Assembly (NCBI GenBank): GCA_002786225.1
Contig: PEQN01000033.1
Coordinates: 1-33,810 of the forward strand
Direction: 5' to 3'
Origin: Leptospira sp.
GTDB lineage: Bacteria > Spirochaetota > Leptospiria > Leptospirales > Leptospiraceae
Length of the DNA stretch: 33,810 nucleotides
In this document: piece after piece, positions 9,165 through 19,047 of the stretch
How positions within the stretch are numbered: the first letter of the stretch is position 1
How the letters are laid out: the number at the start of each line of letters is the position of its first letter
The notes under the pieces: generated by a model
The model's database searches: none
The model's input: the letters and a program-made list of their open reading frames with translations, nothing else
Told to the model about the DNA's origin: nothing
Made by a program: the position numbers and the translations under genes

Positions 9165-9926
9165 ATGAAAATCGTAGTTCTAGTCAAACAGGTTCCTGAT
9201 ACGGAAACCAATATCAAGGTTGGTGACAAGGCCATCAACGAAGCCGGTGTAAAGTGGATTATTTCCCCCTACGATGAATTTGCAATCGAGGAAGGAATTC
9301 GTATTCGTGAGAAAAATGGTGGAGAAGTTGTAGCAGTCTCCGTAGGACCAGACCGTGTTGTAGAAGCACTGCGAACTGCTTATGCAATGGGTGTTGATCG
9401 TGCTGTTCAAATTAAGGTAGATGATTACAATACTTTTGATAGCGCATACACCTCAGAGGTACTAGCAAATTTTGCGAAAGCTGAAAATGCTGATCTAGTA
9501 ATCGGTGGAAGACAATCCATAGATACCGACAGCTCCCAAGTAGCTATTCAAATCGCAGAACGTATGTCAGCCGCACATATCGCTATGGCATTAAAATTAG
9601 AAATCAGTGGAAACACAATTAAAGCAACCAAAGAAATCGATGGTGGAACTGCGAATGTAGAAGCTTCTACTCCAGCGGTTGTTACAGCTCAGAAAGGTCT
9701 AAACGAACCAAGATATCCTTCTTTAAAAGGTATCATGACTGCTAAGAAGAAGCCTATCGAAACAAAAACTCCTGCTGATCTAGGTGTTACTGCAGGTAAA
9801 ATTGAAGTTGTATCTCTTGAGCCCCCTCCACCACGTATTGCTGGTAGAAAATTGGATGCTGGTGATGCAGCCGGATTTGCAAGCCAATTAGTAAAAGCTC
9901 TCAGAGAAGAAGCTAAGGTAATCTAA
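9165..9926 (+). CDS. etfB: Electron transfer flavoprotein subunit beta
   Basis: A 253-residue protein starting MKIVVLVKQVPDTETNIKV, the EtfB hallmark. It also has SPYDEFAIEEGIRIRE, the GGRQSIDTDSSQV block and LNEPRYPSLKGIMTAKKKP, the EtfB segment that contacts acyl-CoA dehydrogenases. EtfB binds AMP and pairs with EtfA to carry electrons from acyl-CoA dehydrogenases to the quinone pool, which suits an organism that lives on long-chain fatty acids. The length is normal. etfA follows after 11 bases, so the two form an operon. Upstream is a 69-base spacer in which I cannot pick out a firm promoter. Confidence 0.97.
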   Translation: MKIVVLVKQVPDTETNIKVGDKAINEAGVKWIISPYDEFAIEEGIRIREKNGGEVVAVSVGPDRVVEALRTAYAMGVDRAVQIKVDDYNTFDSAYTSEVLANFAKAENADLVIGGRQSIDTDSSQVAIQIAERMSAAHIAMALKLEISGNTIKATKEIDGGTANVEASTPAVVTAQKGLNEPRYPSLKGIMTAKKKPIETKTPADLGVTAGKIEVVSLEPPPPRIAGRKLDAGDAAGFASQLVKALREEAKVI

Positions 9927-9937
9927 GGAGAATCCAA

Positions 9938-10897
9938 ATGAGTAATGTATTAATCGTAGGTGAAACTAAAAACGGAGAACTAAAAAAGATCTCCAAAGAA
10001 CTAACTACTGCTGGTCGTAAGATTGCAGATGCATTAGGTGGTAAAGTGATAGCCCTTGTTATCGATGATAAGGCTGATGCAATTTCTGGTGAATTAAAAG
10101 CAGTTGGTGCTGATGTTATCGTTAATGCCAAAGCAAGTGAGTTCAATCCAGAAGGATTTGCGAACATAGTAAGTGCTGTTGCAAAGGCAAAATCTGCTAC
10201 CATCATTCTAATGCCACACACTCCACAAGGAAAAGACTATTCTCCACGAGTTGCCATTAAATGCAATGCAGGTATCATTGCTGATACTGTAGGTCTCAGT
10301 GTTGATGGTGGTAAAGTGGTCGGTAAGAAGCCAATTTACTCTGGTAAAGCATACGGCAATTTTAAATTAACCTCTGATGTTCAAATCTTTACAGTAAGAC
10401 CTAACTCTCAAGAAGTTGTTGAGAAAGCGGGGGAAGGAGCAGTAGAGGCTTCTAGCGAAGGATTTGGTGATGTGAAAGTGAAGACTGTTTCTACAGATGC
10501 ATCTGGTGGCTCTAAAGTTCAACTAACAGAAGCATCCATCATTGTATCAGGTGGTCGTGGAATCAAAGGACCGGAAAACTGGCCTATCCTACAAGATCTA
10601 GCAGATACCTTGGGTGCAGCACTTGGCGCATCCAGAGCAACTGTGGATGCAGGTTGGATTCCTCACTCTCACCAAGTAGGACAGACTGGTAAGACTGTGT
10701 CTCCAAATTGTTACATTGCCTGTGGAATTTCAGGAGCCATCCAACACTTAGCTGGTATGGGCTCATCGAAATACATAGTCGCTATCAACAAAGATGGGGA
10801 TGCTCCTATTTTCAAAGTAGCAACTTATGGTGTAGTTGCTGATTTATTTGAAGTAGTTCCAGCCTTAACTGCTGAATTCAAAAAAGTTTTAGGTTAA
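9938..10897 (+). CDS. etfA: Electron transfer flavoprotein subunit alpha
   Basis: A 319-residue EtfA. The C-terminal FAD domain is complete: [53 protein letters not shown] and a final [17 protein letters not shown]. The N-terminal Rossmann-like domain has [22 protein letters not shown]. The strong site AAGGAG precedes the ATG at good spacing, which fixes the start. Together with EtfB it forms the soluble FAD/AMP heterodimer that relays electrons from beta-oxidation. The lolA-like gene begins six bases after the stop, so the etf transcript probably runs on. Confidence 0.97.
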   Translation: MSNVLIVGETKNGELKKISKELTTAGRKIADALGGKVIALVIDDKADAISGELKAVGADVIVNAKASEFNPEGFANIVSAVAKAKSATIILMPHTPQGKDYSPRVAIKCNAGIIADTVGLSVDGGKVVGKKPIYSGKAYGNFKLTSDVQIFTVRPNSQEVVEKAGEGAVEASSEGFGDVKVKTVSTDASGGSKVQLTEASIIVSGGRGIKGPENWPILQDLADTLGAALGASRATVDAGWIPHSHQVGQTGKTVSPNCYIACGISGAIQHLAGMGSSKYIVAINKDGDAPIFKVATYGVVADLFEVVPALTAEFKKVLG

Positions 10898-10903
10898 ATT
10901 TAC

Positions 10904-11491
10904 ATGTCCCGTAGACCTCGAATCCTGCTATGGATAGGGTTATTCCTCATTGTGGGAGGAAGTCTGCGGGATATCCATTCCCAGTCCAATTCAAATCTCT
11001 CCTCCCTACTCGCTGCTATGAATTCCTTTGATTCATTTCGAGCAAATATAACCTTGAATGGATCTCTCACTGGAACTCTCTCCTACAAAAGACCAGGCAA
11101 TCTTCATATCAAATTTTCTGATGGTCGTGTTATCTCAGCTAATGGGAAAACACTTTGGTTCTATTCTCCAGATCGTGGAATCGCCGCCAAACAAGATTTA
11201 AAAGGAAGCAGTTCAGGACTTTCAGGACTTCTCTCTGGCTACGAGGATATCTCTGCTGGACGATCGGTAAAATTAAAATCCGAATCCAAAAGATACAGTG
11301 AAATCTCTATAGCTCTTTCTGAATCCAATCTACCCAAATCCATACGCATGAAACCATCTGGCAGTACAGAATCTACTGAGATTATCTTCAGTGGTATAGC
11401 AACAAATATTGGATTAACTTCCAGCTTGTTTAATTTTCAGCCTCCTAGCAGTTCCCTCATTGTGGAAAATCCACTCAACCAAAAGGAATAA
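10904..11491 (+). CDS. lolA: LolA-like outer-membrane lipoprotein carrier
   Basis: A 195-residue protein with a signal peptide (MSRRPR, hydrophobic to about residue 21, SLRDIHSQS). The mature part follows the LolA pattern: FDSFRANITLNGSLTGTLSY, KRPGNLHIKFSDGRVISANG and KTLWFYSPDRG, which is the half-barrel that shelters lipoprotein acyl chains in the periplasm. Later parts are Ser/Gly-rich (DLKGSSSGLSGLLSG) and less conserved. LolA-like proteins also include polysaccharide- or RseB-related carriers, so the exact cargo is not certain. It lies between etfA and a 627-aa unknown, only two bases before the latter's TTG start. Confidence 0.8.
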   Translation: MSRRPRILLWIGLFLIVGGSLRDIHSQSNSNLSSLLAAMNSFDSFRANITLNGSLTGTLSYKRPGNLHIKFSDGRVISANGKTLWFYSPDRGIAAKQDLKGSSSGLSGLLSGYEDISAGRSVKLKSESKRYSEISIALSESNLPKSIRMKPSGSTESTEIIFSGIATNIGLTSSLFNFQPPSSSLIVENPLNQKE

Positions 11492-11493
11492 TT

Positions 11494-13377
11494 TTGAATT
11501 CTATAAGTCGAACAGAAGCACATAAAGTTTTTGCCGATCTATATAGAAAAACAAGATCGCCTGAACACCAAAAACTTATCGATGAAGCAATTCTTAGATC
11601 CAATGATGTCTTTATTCGAATTGATCTAATTAAAAAAGTAGATGAGGACCAACAAGCAGCCGCAAGAGCGAAGTTAAACGATACTCCTGAAGAAAAACCG
11701 AAACGAAGAGAACCAAGGCGTGAACAAGAATCTACTCCCAAAGAAACTTCGAGACAGAAGCAAGATCCAGATCCTAGGAAGAAGAAAAAAGAACCAACTC
11801 CAAGTGGAGGGGGAGGTTTTCTTTCTGCCTTATTTGGAGTAAACCCTAACATTGTAAAATTTGCGAAAGAAAGTGATGCAATTGATATAGGAATTTTTGG
11901 TAGAAATCCTACTATCTCCAATTCTGTAGAGAAGATATTCAAGTATCTCAAAGAGGATCAGATCATTTATACCATTCAAGCTCTTCGTCTCTGTGAACAA
12001 CAAGGTTGGAGGATGTGGAATCCATTAATTTATAATATTATTAATAACTTTAATCGTTTTTTTAATGCCTTTATCTCCTTGGATAGTTTGTTTTTAGATA
12101 GAATTTCTCCTGAAGTCTTCTTAGACAGATCTATGAAGATGCAAATGTTTTATGCTAGACTACTTTCTAGAGAGGACTCTAAAGAAGTAATTATCAATAA
12201 TGTTCCTGAAATGGTAAAACAAGATGAAAAATTATCTTCAAAATTACCTCAAATTCTTTCTGGTCTGAATTATGGTTTATCATTAGAATCAACCCGCCCT
12301 AAGCTATCAGAAGCAATCTCTGCTTTTTACATAGTCGTTCACAAAAAAATGACAACTTGGGAAGACATTACCAAAATACTTTCTGTACCTGCTTTAACAG
12401 AATCTAAGTACCAAGCTGGACCAGAAATTACCAAAGAAGTGGAACTAACGGTTGCTAGACTTACAGATGAAATTTCAACTAAAATTCATAAAAGAAATGA
12501 ATTAAACCAGCTCAAGAATAGATACTTCAAGATAGATGAAAAAGGGAAAATCTCTTTTGATTTCTTAGGTCTTGTGATTGAAGATTATTTTGCTCACCAT
12601 TATCCAGAAAATATGAATATTGAAGGTGTAAAGTCTCAGTTTAAGACGATTCCACACAAATTGCTCTACCTTCTTCTTCGTGATTTCCAATCTGTATTTG
12701 CTAATTTTATTGAAGGCTATATCAAAGTTGGAGATAAGAACCAACAGAATGAAGTTTTGCTAGTAACTCCAGGGCTATTCAAACCTGAATTAGAAGCGAT
12801 CAATCTTATTGTCCGTTCACTAGATGCCTTTAATCGTAAATACCCAAGCTTTCAGTATAATTTCCAACAATTTTCGAAAGATTTTACCAATGGTGCGAGT
12901 GACCAAATTGCATCCAATATTCTTTCCGTTCTTACGGAGGCTGCTGAATTTTTTGGAACCTTTGCCAATAAAATAAATGTTATCGTAGAAAATCATTTAT
13001 TAGCCAAACAATACGAAGCGGATGGAAACCTTAATGAGAAAATATATTCTACCAAAGAAAAGATCATTGAAGAAATAAAAATCCTTCATAGGTTCATACC
13101 TCATTATGATTCTAGAGTAGTTACAAGAGATAGAATGAATGGTCTTATGGTTTCCGATGTCTTTGTTTCTATGGCAAAATTACTATATAATTATGCAATT
13201 ATCTTTAAGGATAAATTAACAACTAACAAATTAACCCTAAATCGTAAAATTGAAGCTGATCTCCAAGCTCTTAATTCAGAATACGAAAGATTAACAGGAA
13301 AGCCCTTTGATAATGCAATGATAGAAAAAAATCCAAATGAACAAGTGGAAGATTCCTCCGATGTAGGGGATTTGTAA
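11494..13377 (+). CDS. Large conserved-looking protein of unknown function
   Basis: A 627-residue, probably cytoplasmic protein with no signal peptide or membrane segment. Residues 1-52 form a small helical region ([20 protein letters not shown]). Residues 55-105 are a low-complexity linker rich in Lys, Arg, Glu and Pro, ending in a Gly run ([13 protein letters not shown]). The rest, about 110-600, is helical and well ordered, with many Phe/Tyr/Leu ([35 protein letters not shown]). The tail is acidic. I cannot place it in a named family. TTG start with AAAGGA before it, two bases after lolA. trpS begins one base after its stop, so translation is likely coupled along lolA, this gene and trpS. 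Confidence 0.8.
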   Translation: MNSISRTEAHKVFADLYRKTRSPEHQKLIDEAILRSNDVFIRIDLIKKVDEDQQAAARAKLNDTPEEKPKRREPRREQESTPKETSRQKQDPDPRKKKKEPTPSGGGGFLSALFGVNPNIVKFAKESDAIDIGIFGRNPTISNSVEKIFKYLKEDQIIYTIQALRLCEQQGWRMWNPLIYNIINNFNRFFNAFISLDSLFLDRISPEVFLDRSMKMQMFYARLLSREDSKEVIINNVPEMVKQDEKLSSKLPQILSGLNYGLSLESTRPKLSEAISAFYIVVHKKMTTWEDITKILSVPALTESKYQAGPEITKEVELTVARLTDEISTKIHKRNELNQLKNRYFKIDEKGKISFDFLGLVIEDYFAHHYPENMNIEGVKSQFKTIPHKLLYLLLRDFQSVFANFIEGYIKVGDKNQQNEVLLVTPGLFKPELEAINLIVRSLDAFNRKYPSFQYNFQQFSKDFTNGASDQIASNILSVLTEAAEFFGTFANKINVIVENHLLAKQYEADGNLNEKIYSTKEKIIEEIKILHRFIPHYDSRVVTRDRMNGLMVSDVFVSMAKLLYNYAIIFKDKLTTNKLTLNRKIEADLQALNSEYERLTGKPFDNAMIEKNPNEQVEDSSDVGDL

Positions 13378-13378
13378 T

Positions 13379-14344
13379 TTGAGAATCTTAACTGGTCTTC
13401 AGCCCTCAGGTAAGCTTCATCTTGGTAATTATTTTTCTGCAATCAAAAAGATGCTTGAATACCAAGCAAACAATGAACTCTTTCTCTTCGTTGCCAACTT
13501 ACACTCCTTAACTACGATTAAAGATCCCAACCTTCAAAAGTCTAACACCTATGATGCTGTTCTTGACCTATTAGCCTTAGGCATAGACCCAAATCGTTCC
13601 GTTTTTTGGGTACAATCTGAGGTGCCTGAAGTAACGGAGGTTACCTGGTATTTAAGTATGGCAATTACAACCAGCCAACTTTCCTTGGCACATTCTTTCA
13701 AGGATAAGACAGCAAAAGGATTTACACCTTCGGCAGGTTTATATAATTATCCTATCCTTATGGCTGCGGACATTTTGTCCTTTCAATCCGATAAAGTTCC
13801 AGTAGGTAAGGATCAGAAGCAACATTTAGAATTTGCACGCGACATGGCGATTCGTTTCAATACAGAGTTTGGTGAAGTTTTTAAAATTCCTGAACCAGAT
13901 ATAGATGAAAGCACAGCAATCATTCCAGGTGTGGATGGAGCTAAAATGTCCAAATCCTATGGGAACACAATTAATTTCTTTGATTCCGAAAAAGATCTTA
14001 AGAAATCTATCATGTCTATAGTGAGTGATTCCGCTGGTGTAGAGGAAGCAAAAGATCCAGATGCTAGTGTAATATATTCTATCTATTCTTTATTCTTGGA
14101 TAAAACACAGCAGGAAGAATTAAAGGCAAGATTTAGAACTCCAGGTCTACGCTATGGCGATGTGAAAAAGGAGCTACTCGAAAAGGTTATGGAACATTTT
14201 TCTACCTTTCGAAGCAAGCGAGAAGAATTAGCTTCCAAACCTGATTATGTTCATGAAGTATTAGAATCTGGTAAGACTAAAGCAAAAGCAGCAATTGCAC
14301 CAACCTTAGAAAAACTTAGAACTAAACTTGGCTTAATCCTTTAA
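13379..14344 (+). CDS. trpS: Tryptophanyl-tRNA synthetase
   Basis: A 321-residue class I aminoacyl-tRNA synthetase. It starts [21 protein letters not shown], containing the HIGH-type motif (PSGKLHLGN, residues 9-17). It has the Trp-specific [22 protein letters not shown] block and the KMSKS loop [10 protein letters not shown] (189-193). It charges tRNA-Trp in the cytoplasm. The start is TTG; conserved sequence begins at once, so no later start is possible, and no ATG lies upstream in frame. A GGGGA within the end of the preceding gene may serve as its ribosome site. The length matches bacterial TrpS. Confidence 0.96.
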   Translation: MRILTGLQPSGKLHLGNYFSAIKKMLEYQANNELFLFVANLHSLTTIKDPNLQKSNTYDAVLDLLALGIDPNRSVFWVQSEVPEVTEVTWYLSMAITTSQLSLAHSFKDKTAKGFTPSAGLYNYPILMAADILSFQSDKVPVGKDQKQHLEFARDMAIRFNTEFGEVFKIPEPDIDESTAIIPGVDGAKMSKSYGNTINFFDSEKDLKKSIMSIVSDSAGVEEAKDPDASVIYSIYSLFLDKTQQEELKARFRTPGLRYGDVKKELLEKVMEHFSTFRSKREELASKPDYVHEVLESGKTKAKAAIAPTLEKLRTKLGLIL

Positions 14345-14399
14345 GCAATTTTTTTTAGTATCTTATTCTTTAAATCAGTTAACCTAGAAATCATTTTAT

Positions 14400-16676
14400 G
14401 TGAGTAATCTTCTACCAAGATCCCAATTTGCGGTTTTTAGCCTTGGGTTTATTCTTGCCTTTATTCTAATTTGTCAAATAGGTTCTGAAGCAAATTTCAA
14501 TCTTGTTTTATTCAATAAAACATTTTATAAATTAGAAGACTTAATAAATTACATCACAAAAGAGAGACCAACTCTTATTCAATTTACCAGTATAGGTTTT
14601 TTGATTCTCAATATTCTAATTATCTACTATTACCTTAAGCATAGAAGAAGAATTCAACTTAGAAATTTCTTACTATTCTCTATGGGTATTCTTTTGGGAA
14701 TCATGTATTCTTTATATTATATAGATGTGTGCTTTACCAAACGAATTGTTATGAAGGAGAACTTTTCTAAAATAATTTCCTTAGATCCAAAGCAAGGAAA
14801 CACTCAACATAGAATTATTCCTATAAAACCTATTATTGGAAATTATTATATGGTGCGAATAGAACCGATTCAAGACTCTCCTATTCAATATTCTCCATTT
14901 AACCTCGCTATGGTATCCTATGATGAGCTAAGAATAGAGATGATTTGTCCATCAACAGCAATTTCTTTCATTTCCTTAGAGAAGAAACATTCTCAGTATA
15001 GAAATCTCTTAGACTTTGGTAGTAGCTATCTTAAAGTTTATAAAAAAAATTGTAATATGATTAGAAATCATACTTTTGATCATCAAATTGCAAAAAATTC
15101 CATTCGAAGATTTATGGAAGAGAACAAAATCCAAACTCTCTACCAAGGAATAGCAATAGGTCTTTTATTTGGAGAAAGCAAAAGCTTGAATTCAGATATT
15201 TATGAATCCGCCAAAGAATCAGGCACCTTACACTTATTTGCTGCTTCAGGCTTACATCTCGGTATATTGCTAGCTGCCCTTTTTTTCCTTTGCAAAAATA
15301 TACTAAGATTGAATTTCTATTTCTCGCTTTTATTACCCTTACTTATAGGGTTTTATTATTTAAAAATTCTAAATTACCCTATTTCCTTAACTAGAGCCTA
15401 TTATTTTGCTATTGCTCTGGTGCTTGGTAAGCTTTTATTCAAAACGATTCGGCATATGGATCTGTTAGTTGCGACTTGCTTTTTCATTTTGCTCATTAAA
15501 CCAGAAAGCTTTTTATCTATAGGCTTTAATCTTTCCTTCTCAGCTGTTGCTGGAATTTTTTTTATAAAACCTAAACTTGATCAATTCTTATTCTTTGAAA
15601 AGAAGAACATTTGGACGGAAAATTTGACAGTGAGTCTTTCGGCTACACTAGGGACATTTTTTTCATGTTGGTATTTCTTTCCTGGATTTAGTTTTGGCGG
15701 TGTTCTTGCGAATCTGATTTTAGTTCCTTTTACTGGAATCTTACTTCCGTTATTATATACGAATGTAATGATTTCCTTTTTAAAATTACAATTCTTATCT
15801 TCTTTTCTTTGGGTATGGACAGATTTATTTCTTAGAATACTCGTTATACTAACAGAATATTTTAGTCAGACAATTAGCTTCTACTCAGAATGGAGTTCGA
15901 TGAAATCTTTTTGCTTATACTTCTATTTCATTATTTTATTTTGTCTTTTTATCTTTCCGTATTGGAAGAAAGGTAGATGGCTTTATACATTCTCTTCAAC
16001 TTTAATAATTACAGCATTCTTTTGTTTGAGCTACCTCAGCAATAAAAGCAACAATGAAATGTTAGATTTGAATTCGAATTACTCTTTAGTCTCTATCTCG
16101 GATAAGGCTTCTATACTTTTTCTTGACGAAGAATTATTTATAGGAGGCTATTGTAAGACTGAATTGAATCAACTCAAAAAAAAACTTACTTTCAATCTTT
16201 GTGAAAAAGCAAAATCCATAAGAATTGATCATGAGACTTGTATGCCTTTACTCAGAAAGTGTTTTTCGCATAATAAAGATTTATTGGTAACCTTAGCGAG
16301 TAAACGTCTGAAAGATTGGACTCCTTATTTCCAAGATGGTAAAGTTCAGATGGCAAAAAAGAATTCCCTTTTTCAAATCAATGATCAACCAGTATTATTG
16401 TACAATTATGGTTTCGATCCCAATTGGTTGCCTAAGGCAATTTCAAAAAAGAAACGTAAGGGGATTTTAGTTCTACTGAATGAACCTAAAACAAACTGGA
16501 ATTCTTTGGAACCCTTCCAAAGAAAAAAATCGCTTGGGCTAGCCTCCGACTGGATGATTCTTGACAAAAGTGAATTTGCAAGATTTTCCTTACTTCAGCC
16601 CCAAAAGAATCCAAGAAGTTCTAGAGACTCACGGAGCAAGCCCAAGGAAATCTTGGGGGCAGAACTACCTCATTGA
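14400..16676 (+). CDS. comEC: ComEC/Rec2-type DNA uptake membrane protein
   Basis: A 758-residue polytopic membrane protein. Three N-terminal hydrophobic segments are followed by a soluble region (about 120-230, the OB-fold position) and the competence core: YQGIAIGLLFGESKSL, GTLHLFAASGLHLGIL, a run of hydrophobic helices with LTRAYYFAIALVLGK and FNLSFSAVAGIFFI. ComEC forms the channel that passes single-stranded DNA into the cytoplasm. The C-terminal 200 residues occupy the place of the metallo-beta-lactamase-like domain, but no HxHxDH motif is seen, so the nuclease-like part appears degenerate. GTG start. Its last 116 bases overlap rsmA in another frame. Confidence 0.85.
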   Translation: MSNLLPRSQFAVFSLGFILAFILICQIGSEANFNLVLFNKTFYKLEDLINYITKERPTLIQFTSIGFLILNILIIYYYLKHRRRIQLRNFLLFSMGILLGIMYSLYYIDVCFTKRIVMKENFSKIISLDPKQGNTQHRIIPIKPIIGNYYMVRIEPIQDSPIQYSPFNLAMVSYDELRIEMICPSTAISFISLEKKHSQYRNLLDFGSSYLKVYKKNCNMIRNHTFDHQIAKNSIRRFMEENKIQTLYQGIAIGLLFGESKSLNSDIYESAKESGTLHLFAASGLHLGILLAALFFLCKNILRLNFYFSLLLPLLIGFYYLKILNYPISLTRAYYFAIALVLGKLLFKTIRHMDLLVATCFFILLIKPESFLSIGFNLSFSAVAGIFFIKPKLDQFLFFEKKNIWTENLTVSLSATLGTFFSCWYFFPGFSFGGVLANLILVPFTGILLPLLYTNVMISFLKLQFLSSFLWVWTDLFLRILVILTEYFSQTISFYSEWSSMKSFCLYFYFIILFCLFIFPYWKKGRWLYTFSSTLIITAFFCLSYLSNKSNNEMLDLNSNYSLVSISDKASILFLDEELFIGGYCKTELNQLKKKLTFNLCEKAKSIRIDHETCMPLLRKCFSHNKDLLVTLASKRLKDWTPYFQDGKVQMAKKNSLFQINDQPVLLYNYGFDPNWLPKAISKKKRKGILVLLNEPKTNWNSLEPFQRKKSLGLASDWMILDKSEFARFSLLQPQKNPRSSRDSRSKPKEILGAELPH

Positions 16677-17490
16677 TAAGAATACCATAGACCAAGTATT
16701 TGTAGATTTTCCAAAACTACTTCCACAAGGAACCAATCATATCTCTGAAATTGGAATTGGACTGGGAGCATTCACTCATAAAATCTTATCTTGGAATCTT
16801 CCAACTACCCTCTTTGAGATTGATCCTATTTCCTGTGAAATATATAGACAAGGCTTGGGATCATACTATCCCCAAGCTAAACTCTATGAAGGCGATTTTT
16901 TAAAAAAATTTACCCCCATTCAGAACGAGTCTGTCTTTCTTTTTGGCAATCTACCCTATTATATCACATCCGAAATTATACTACTTTGCTTACTGCAATT
17001 TCCAAAACTCACTGGTTTTCTTTTTATGGCTCAGAAAGAATTTGCCGATCGTATCACTCTTGAATCCTCATCTTTATCAGCTCTAATTTATGGATTTGGT
17101 GATATAAAAAAATTTCGTACAATTCGTTCGGCTTGCTTTTATCCAAAGCCAAAAATTGATTCAAGCCTACTCTATTTTGAATCTAAAATAGAAAGACTTG
17201 GTAGAAATCCTTTGGACCTTGCTTTGTATTCTTTATTATTACGTGTTAGCTTCTGGGGGAAAAGGAAAAAACTTTCTACTGCCTTTCGAGAGGCTCCTTG
17301 GGAAAGTTTTCTGAGCGATGAAATTGTGGCTCTTATTCCTAGAGAGGTTTTAATTTCTAGAATTCAGAGCTTCCAAACAAAATGTATAGATCATTTAGAA
17401 GTTTTAGTCTGGCAAGACAGGCGACCTGATTCTTTAATGCCCAATGATTTCTACCATTTCTACCAAAAGGTTCGAAGTACCTTCGATTAA
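16561..17490 (+). CDS. rsmA: 16S rRNA (adenine1518-N6/adenine1519-N6)-dimethyltransferase
   Basis: A 309-residue KsgA/RsmA methyltransferase that dimethylates two adjacent adenines near the 3' end of 16S rRNA. Motif I is EIGIGLGAF (from Glu63) and the catalytic motif is GNLPYYIT (Asn130-Tyr133). The N-terminal RIQEVLETHGASPRKSWGQN matches the family's pattern before QNxLxD, so translation must start near the TTG at 16561 (a second TTG is at 16576). This places the first ~38 codons inside the end of comEC in another frame. The C-terminal helical domain (LLRVSFWGKRKKLSTAFRE) is complete. Confidence 0.93.
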   Translation: MTKVNLQDFPYFSPKRIQEVLETHGASPRKSWGQNYLIDKNTIDQVFVDFPKLLPQGTNHISEIGIGLGAFTHKILSWNLPTTLFEIDPISCEIYRQGLGSYYPQAKLYEGDFLKKFTPIQNESVFLFGNLPYYITSEIILLCLLQFPKLTGFLFMAQKEFADRITLESSSLSALIYGFGDIKKFRTIRSACFYPKPKIDSSLLYFESKIERLGRNPLDLALYSLLLRVSFWGKRKKLSTAFREAPWESFLSDEIVALIPREVLISRIQSFQTKCIDHLEVLVWQDRRPDSLMPNDFYHFYQKVRSTFD

Positions 17491-17500
17491 TTCATTTTTC
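17472..17500 (+). terminator. Compact hairpin at the end of rsmA with a T-rich tail
   Basis: TCGAAG (17472-17477) and CTTCGA (17481-17486) are perfect complements with a three-base loop, ending two bases before the rsmA stop codon. A T-rich stretch (17487-17499) follows. AAGGT/ACCTT can form an alternative stem across the same bases. It may be a partial terminator between rsmA and the hydroxylase gene; the tail is not a clean T run. Confidence 0.35.
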
Positions 17501-17522
17501 CAATTGACATAAATGGAGCATT

Positions 17523-18788
17523 TTGCCACAGTTTAGCATTATGTTAGAAAATTTCAAAGCTCCCCCTTATGTGACATTTGCTATACCGTTTTTCTTTCTA
17601 TTGATTTTTATCGAAATGGGAGTTGGTTATTTTCGTAAGAAAGAATACTACAGACTGAATGATTCTATCTCAGACCTTTCCTTAGGAATCTTATCCCAAC
17701 TTTGGGGAATTTTTCTCAAAGGCATTAGTTTATTTGGGTACTTCTATCTCTATGAAAATTACAGACTAGCGACCATTCCCATAGAATCAGTTCTCGGCTG
17801 GGCTGCTTGTATCATTCTTTGGGATTTCTGTTACTATTGGTTTCACAGAGTATCTCATGAAGTAAATATTTTCTGGGCGGGACATGTCATCCATCATACT
17901 TCTGAAGAATACAACCTAATCGTTGCTTTACGACAATCTGGAATTGGTGGATTTATTTCCTGGGTATTCTATCTACCCCTTGCCTTGATAGGCTTTCATC
18001 CTTGGGTATTTCTCGCTGCTGGACAATTGAATCTCATCTATCAATTCTGGGTTCATACCAAAGCAGTAAAATCGATAGGAACAGTAGGAGAATTTATTCT
18101 CTCTACACCAGCCCACCATCGTGTCCATCATGCCATCAATCCAAAGTATATTGATAAGAACCATGGAGGAATCTTTATCATTTGGGACAGAATCTTTGGA
18201 ACCTTTCAAAAAGAAGAAGAAGAATGCGTTTACGGAACCGTTAAACCTCTAGCTAGCTTCAATCCAATCTGGGCTAATTTCCAATATTTACTTGAGATAC
18301 TAAGGCTATCTTGGAAAGCACATGGAGTGATCAATAAAATCAAAGTATTTTTCAAACCACCAGGTTGGATTCCTCCTATGAAAGAAGGCGAGACAGCGGT
18401 ATTCTTAAGTCCTCCTCCAGTAGACCCAACAAAGTACAAAAAGTATGATCCTCAAATTTCAAAAGGACTAAAGTTCTATGGATTTAGTTGGTTTGTGATA
18501 GTCTTGGTCTTGTCTTTTGCTGGGCTCTTATTCCTTGGAAAAATGAACACAAATCAGCTCCTAGCACTCACGATCTGGGTCTCAGCCTCCCTCTTAAGTT
18601 TTGGATGGATCTTTGAAGGTCGAAGAATATCTTTAATTTGGGAACCGTTTCGCCTAATACTTGGGATAATAGCACTCGGTTTCTTCACTCAGGAAACTAG
18701 TGTTATTGCGAGCTACACCTTATTAGTTGTAGTCTGCTTGTTCGCCTTCTACCAATGTAAATCGTCTTTAGTCATTTCCACTTCATAA
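17523..18788 (+). CDS. Fatty acid hydroxylase/sterol desaturase family protein, alkylglycerol monooxygenase-like
   Basis: A 421-residue membrane protein with the eight-histidine di-iron signature: HRVSH (108-112), HVIHH (121-125), a lone His at 178, then HHRVHH (198-203) and NKNHGG-like DKNHGG (His214). The sequence around the second box, GHVIHHTSEEYNLIVALRQS, resembles alkylglycerol monooxygenase, which oxidatively cleaves ether lipids, more than sterol desaturases. The substrate is not proven. Four to five helices precede and separate the boxes, and a second group of four lies at 315-415. TTG at 17523 is preceded by GGAG at 17515-17518; ATG at 17541 is an alternative. Confidence 0.85.
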   Translation: MPQFSIMLENFKAPPYVTFAIPFFFLLIFIEMGVGYFRKKEYYRLNDSISDLSLGILSQLWGIFLKGISLFGYFYLYENYRLATIPIESVLGWAACIILWDFCYYWFHRVSHEVNIFWAGHVIHHTSEEYNLIVALRQSGIGGFISWVFYLPLALIGFHPWVFLAAGQLNLIYQFWVHTKAVKSIGTVGEFILSTPAHHRVHHAINPKYIDKNHGGIFIIWDRIFGTFQKEEEECVYGTVKPLASFNPIWANFQYLLEILRLSWKAHGVINKIKVFFKPPGWIPPMKEGETAVFLSPPPVDPTKYKKYDPQISKGLKFYGFSWFVIVLVLSFAGLLFLGKMNTNQLLALTIWVSASLLSFGWIFEGRRISLIWEPFRLILGIIALGFFTQETSVIASYTLLVVVCLFAFYQCKSSLVISTS

Positions 18789-19047
18789 ATTCTATATTTG
18801 TAAATTAGAATAAAATCACTTTATACTATTCCAGGTTGAAAAATGCTTGGAATTTATTGTACATCGCACCAATTACGAATTAAAGCTCTTCTGTTATGGA
18901 ACATTAGATTATTTCAAATCCAATAGAATCGTATCTATGGACCAAGATTGTTTGCTTAACAGAATGTTTTTTTAGCCAAATTTTGTTTTTTTCTTGCAAA
19001 TTAGTGTTATTGTTAAAGTTTAGTCCTAACATAAATAGGAGATTTTA

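Noticed and set aside
17504..17509. Perfect TTGACA as a -35 box for the hydroxylase gene
   Set aside because: No -10-like hexamer lies 16-18 bases downstream, and the gene's own start is inside that distance.
18789..18811. Inverted repeat ATTCTA/TAGAAT after the hydroxylase gene as a terminator
   Set aside because: The stem is short and AT-rich and is followed by A residues, not T.
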